Shown: one piece after another, positions 33,101 through 33,940 of the stretch
How the letters are laid out: every line of letters starts with the position of its first letter
Position numbering within the stretch: position 1 is the stretch's first letter
Source of the DNA: Bacteroidales bacterium
GTDB lineage: Bacteria; Bacteroidota; Bacteroidia; Bacteroidales; Bacteroidaceae
Assembly: GCA_015060885.1 (NCBI GenBank)
Contig: SUXO01000023.1
Span: forward strand, 1-33,940
Direction of reading: 5' to 3'
DNA length: 33,940 nt
The notes under the pieces: generated by a model
The model's database searches: none
Seen by the model: only the letters and a program-made list of their open reading frames with translations
Told to the model about the DNA's origin: nothing
Made by a program: the position numbers and the translations under genes

Positions 33101-33649
33101 GAGATTAGCACTGTATCGGCCGATGGCGATGGCTCTACACTGCTCATCAACATCAACAACCCCGGCTATCCCTTCTCGGCAATCCAGTTCGACCTTGAAC
33201 TCCCCGAAGGCATCGAGGTTGATTTCGACGGCGAGTACTACGCCGTTGACCTCGGCAGCCGCACAAACAGCCGCAAGCACTCATATCCCGAGTGTGCCAT
33301 TCAGCCCGACGGTTCACTTCGCGTGGTAATCATCTCAATGAGCAACGCTCTTTACAACGGCACAGAGGGTGACGTTGCAACCGCATCCCTCAAAGTGAAC
33401 GGTGCAGCCGATGGCGACTACCAGTTCACCATCAAGAACGTTGTTCTCTCGGCTCCCGGTTCAAAAGAGAAACTTGAACCTTACACAGGCTGGATTAACG
33501 TAACAGGTGGTGTTACAGGCATCGACGAGATTACTGCCGATGGCGCAGCCGCTGACGGTGCAATCTACGACCTGCAAGGCCGCAAGGTTAACAGTACTGT
33601 TAAGGGTGGTATCTACATCCAGAACGGTAAAAAAATTGTGGCTGAGTAA
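30167..33649 (+). CDS. T9SS-exported repeat protein with dockerin-like and cohesin-like segments
   Basis: 1160 residues from ATG 30167, next to a signal peptide MKKFLLILVAVVATMAAQAQ; an upstream TTG at 30158 is less likely. Two tandem blocks of about 370 residues (about 53-421 and 495-863) are almost identical and carry SBBP-like beta-propeller strands (DGSVYVSSTYNKAFSFG, IVKYNGKGEEQWAATI, TDGTLYAAGHY). Residues about 906-961 hold two calcium-loop motifs, GDVDGDGEVLVADVTAVV and ADVDGDGELTVADATALV, matching a type I dockerin. About 982-1104 is a cohesin-like beta domain (LLININNPGYPFSAIQFDLE). The tail (about 1117-1160) with IYDLQGRKV and GGIYIQNGKK is a T9SS sorting signal. Probably a surface binding protein working with the SusCD pair; ligand unknown. 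Confidence 0.88.
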   Translation: MKKFLLILVAVVATMAAQAQEVFDQTWAASFEPVSDSLEIKGVNTAVALDGSVYVSSTYNKAFSFGSSEVADPEGLTSSAIVKYNGKGEEQWAATIFGAAEIYALIADTDGTLYAAGHYMDAVICTGTDGEETILESDGSCYIGFVAKISADGKFEAVKTLAPVVSDGIMNSGLYFPDPAYVYVTPNNIKIDGDKVYVSAGFSADVPELGWAASYVNVWDFMYMENKNLGLFSLDKSDLSNASSVAVVQNTEAISYNQHYAEAFNFVADNGTIYVGFIGFGNLTLTTSAGASNFTFATTDEGALEHAFVLTTIGETVTSKVFNTAANPKAYIPFNLFMGENGDNLVLGGTFHGELPFNTSLVVSDELSSDIFIATLDKATGNVSDTYVSGIANSAADMAVSSDAVILATAENGCYEFDLATREVANIAETLASIAIEPAAGFARIALADKSINVAFTEYAGNAQGYEGWLSNYESVTDAAELKAIRTAAAVDGSVYVSSTYNKAFSFGSSEVADPEGLTSSAIVKYNGKGEEQWAATIFGAAEIYALTADTDGTLYAAGHYMDAVICTGTDGEETILESDGSCYIGFVAKISADGKFEAVKTLAPVVSDGIMNSGLYFPDPAYVYVTPNNIKIDGDKVYVSAGFSADVPELGWAASYVNVWDFMYMENKNLGLFSLDKSDLSNASSVAVVQNTEAISYNQHYAEAFNFVADNGTIYVGFIGFGNLTLTTSAGASNFTFATTDEGALEHAFVLTTIGETVTSKVFNTAANPKAYIPFNLFMGENGDNLVLGGTFHGELPFNTSLVVSDELSSDIFIATLDKATGNVSDTYVSGIASAAADMAVSSDAVILATAENGCYEFDFATSAVEVKEITYSAIDAYGSVNSSRVYTDGTVIYVNGNFTGSASAILGDVDGDGEVLVADVTAVVAMILGDVETTAAADVDGDGELTVADATALVTIILGKDTASAAPAKAAATRAGEISTVSADGDGSTLLININNPGYPFSAIQFDLELPEGIEVDFDGEYYAVDLGSRTNSRKHSYPECAIQPDGSLRVVIISMSNALYNGTEGDVATASLKVNGAADGDYQFTIKNVVLSAPGSKEKLEPYTGWINVTGGVTGIDEITADGAAADGAIYDLQGRKVNSTVKGGIYIQNGKKIVAE
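30323..31431 (+). repeat. Long tandem repeat, copy 1
   Basis: 1109 bp repeated at an offset of exactly 1326 bp (442 codons, in frame). Compared with copy 2, positions 30518-31343 (826 bp) are identical at every base by direct reading; the first 195 bp differ at about 8 positions and the last 90 bp at a handful. Confidence 0.97.
31649..32757 (+). repeat. Long tandem repeat, copy 2
   Basis: Partner of the repeat at 30323-31431. The linker between copies (31432-31648) codes for sequence not repeated elsewhere in the gene. Confidence 0.97.
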
Positions 33650-33757
33650 GAGCAAAGGTCGCAAGTTTGCTTGCAAGAACTTTGCCGAACGTGAACAAAT
33701 TCGCCGAAGGCAAGTTCATTGCAGAATAATTAAACTCTGAATTTGATAAATAAACGT

Positions 33758-33793
33758 ACCTCGGCCGTGCATTGCACGGCCGAGGTTGTTTTT
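33758..33793 (+). terminator. Terminator of the SusCD operon
   Basis: Perfect 13-bp GC-rich stem ACCTCGGCCGTGC / GCACGGCCGAGGT with a 3-nt loop, then TGTTTTT. It lies 108 nt past the last stop codon. Confidence 0.9.
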
Positions 33794-33808
33794 ACAGCAT
33801 ACAGGATA

Positions 33809-33940
33809 TCAAGGGTTCAGTAGAAATTTAGTGTGGACAAATTGATTCTTTAATAAGTTGTGCTCCCTCACGCAGCCCTTTGTATAACGAAATAACTCAC
33901 GTTCGGCATAATGCAAATAAATTTGCTTTCTTACTCTCGC
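33809..33940 (-). other. Right edge: open frame running off the window, probably repeat sequence
   Basis: A 43-codon minus-strand frame is open from the window edge to a TGA at 33809 (contains QIYLHYAERELFRYTKG and ends FLLNP), so it could be the end of a gene. Against this, the stretch holds a palindrome GCAAATAAATTTGC (33913-33926) and an 11-bp motif that recurs inverted at 33684-33694, more like a dispersed non-coding repeat. Confidence 0.2.

Overview
The window comes from a member of the Bacteroidota, most likely order Bacteroidales. Support: a SusC/SusD outer-membrane uptake pair, a full-length SprA (the type IX secretion, T9SS, outer-membrane translocon), two secreted proteins with short T9SS-type C-terminal tails, DUF4491 and DUF5117/5118 family proteins, and promoters of the Bacteroidetes kind (-7 TAnnTTTG, often with TTTG about 19-20 nt upstream) instead of -35/-10 boxes. 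Genus cannot be fixed by reading. T9SS genes argue against most gut Bacteroides and fit Prevotella-, Muribaculaceae- or Barnesiella-like lineages better.

Layout. 1-6.4 kb: a secreted TPR protein, a FucP-like MFS sugar permease, tRNA-Arg(CCU), an orphan TolC-family protein and the CCA-adding enzyme (all minus), then a divergent lipoprotein. 6.4-16.4 kb: minus-strand block ABC exporter - ruvA - sprA. 16.4-18.6 kb: a small open-frame relic, a secreted GH29 alpha-L-fucosidase (minus) and a divergent DUF4491 membrane protein. 18.7-22.8 kb: an AT-richer accessory stretch holding a decayed IS110 transposase, a T9SS-exported surface protein with its own promoter, an acyltransferase-3 membrane protein, and a roughly 600-bp intergenic region with a striking structured-RNA candidate. 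22.8-33.8 kb: a plus-strand operon of zinc metalloprotease - SusC - SusD - large T9SS-exported repeat protein, closed by a strong terminator.

How the parts fit. SprA is the channel through which T9SS cargo leaves; two such cargo proteins are encoded here. The metalloprotease/SusC/SusD/repeat-protein operon looks like a surface nutrient-capture unit, perhaps for peptides or glycoproteins. The fucosidase could release fucose for a FucP-type importer 15 kb away. The CCA-adding enzyme matches the tRNA-Arg gene here, which does not encode its own CCA.

Most worth a second look: (i) the 22.29-22.57 kb region, which can fold into a rod of about 205 nt with a 21-bp terminal hairpin plus a crossing 16-bp helix, upstream of the acyltransferase; (ii) two tandem 1.1-kb repeats in the last gene sharing an 826-bp tract that is identical at every base; (iii) dockerin-like and cohesin-like segments in that same protein; (iv) an identical nonamer TATCTTCGC upstream of four unlinked transcription units; (v) loss of the FucP proton-site aspartate.
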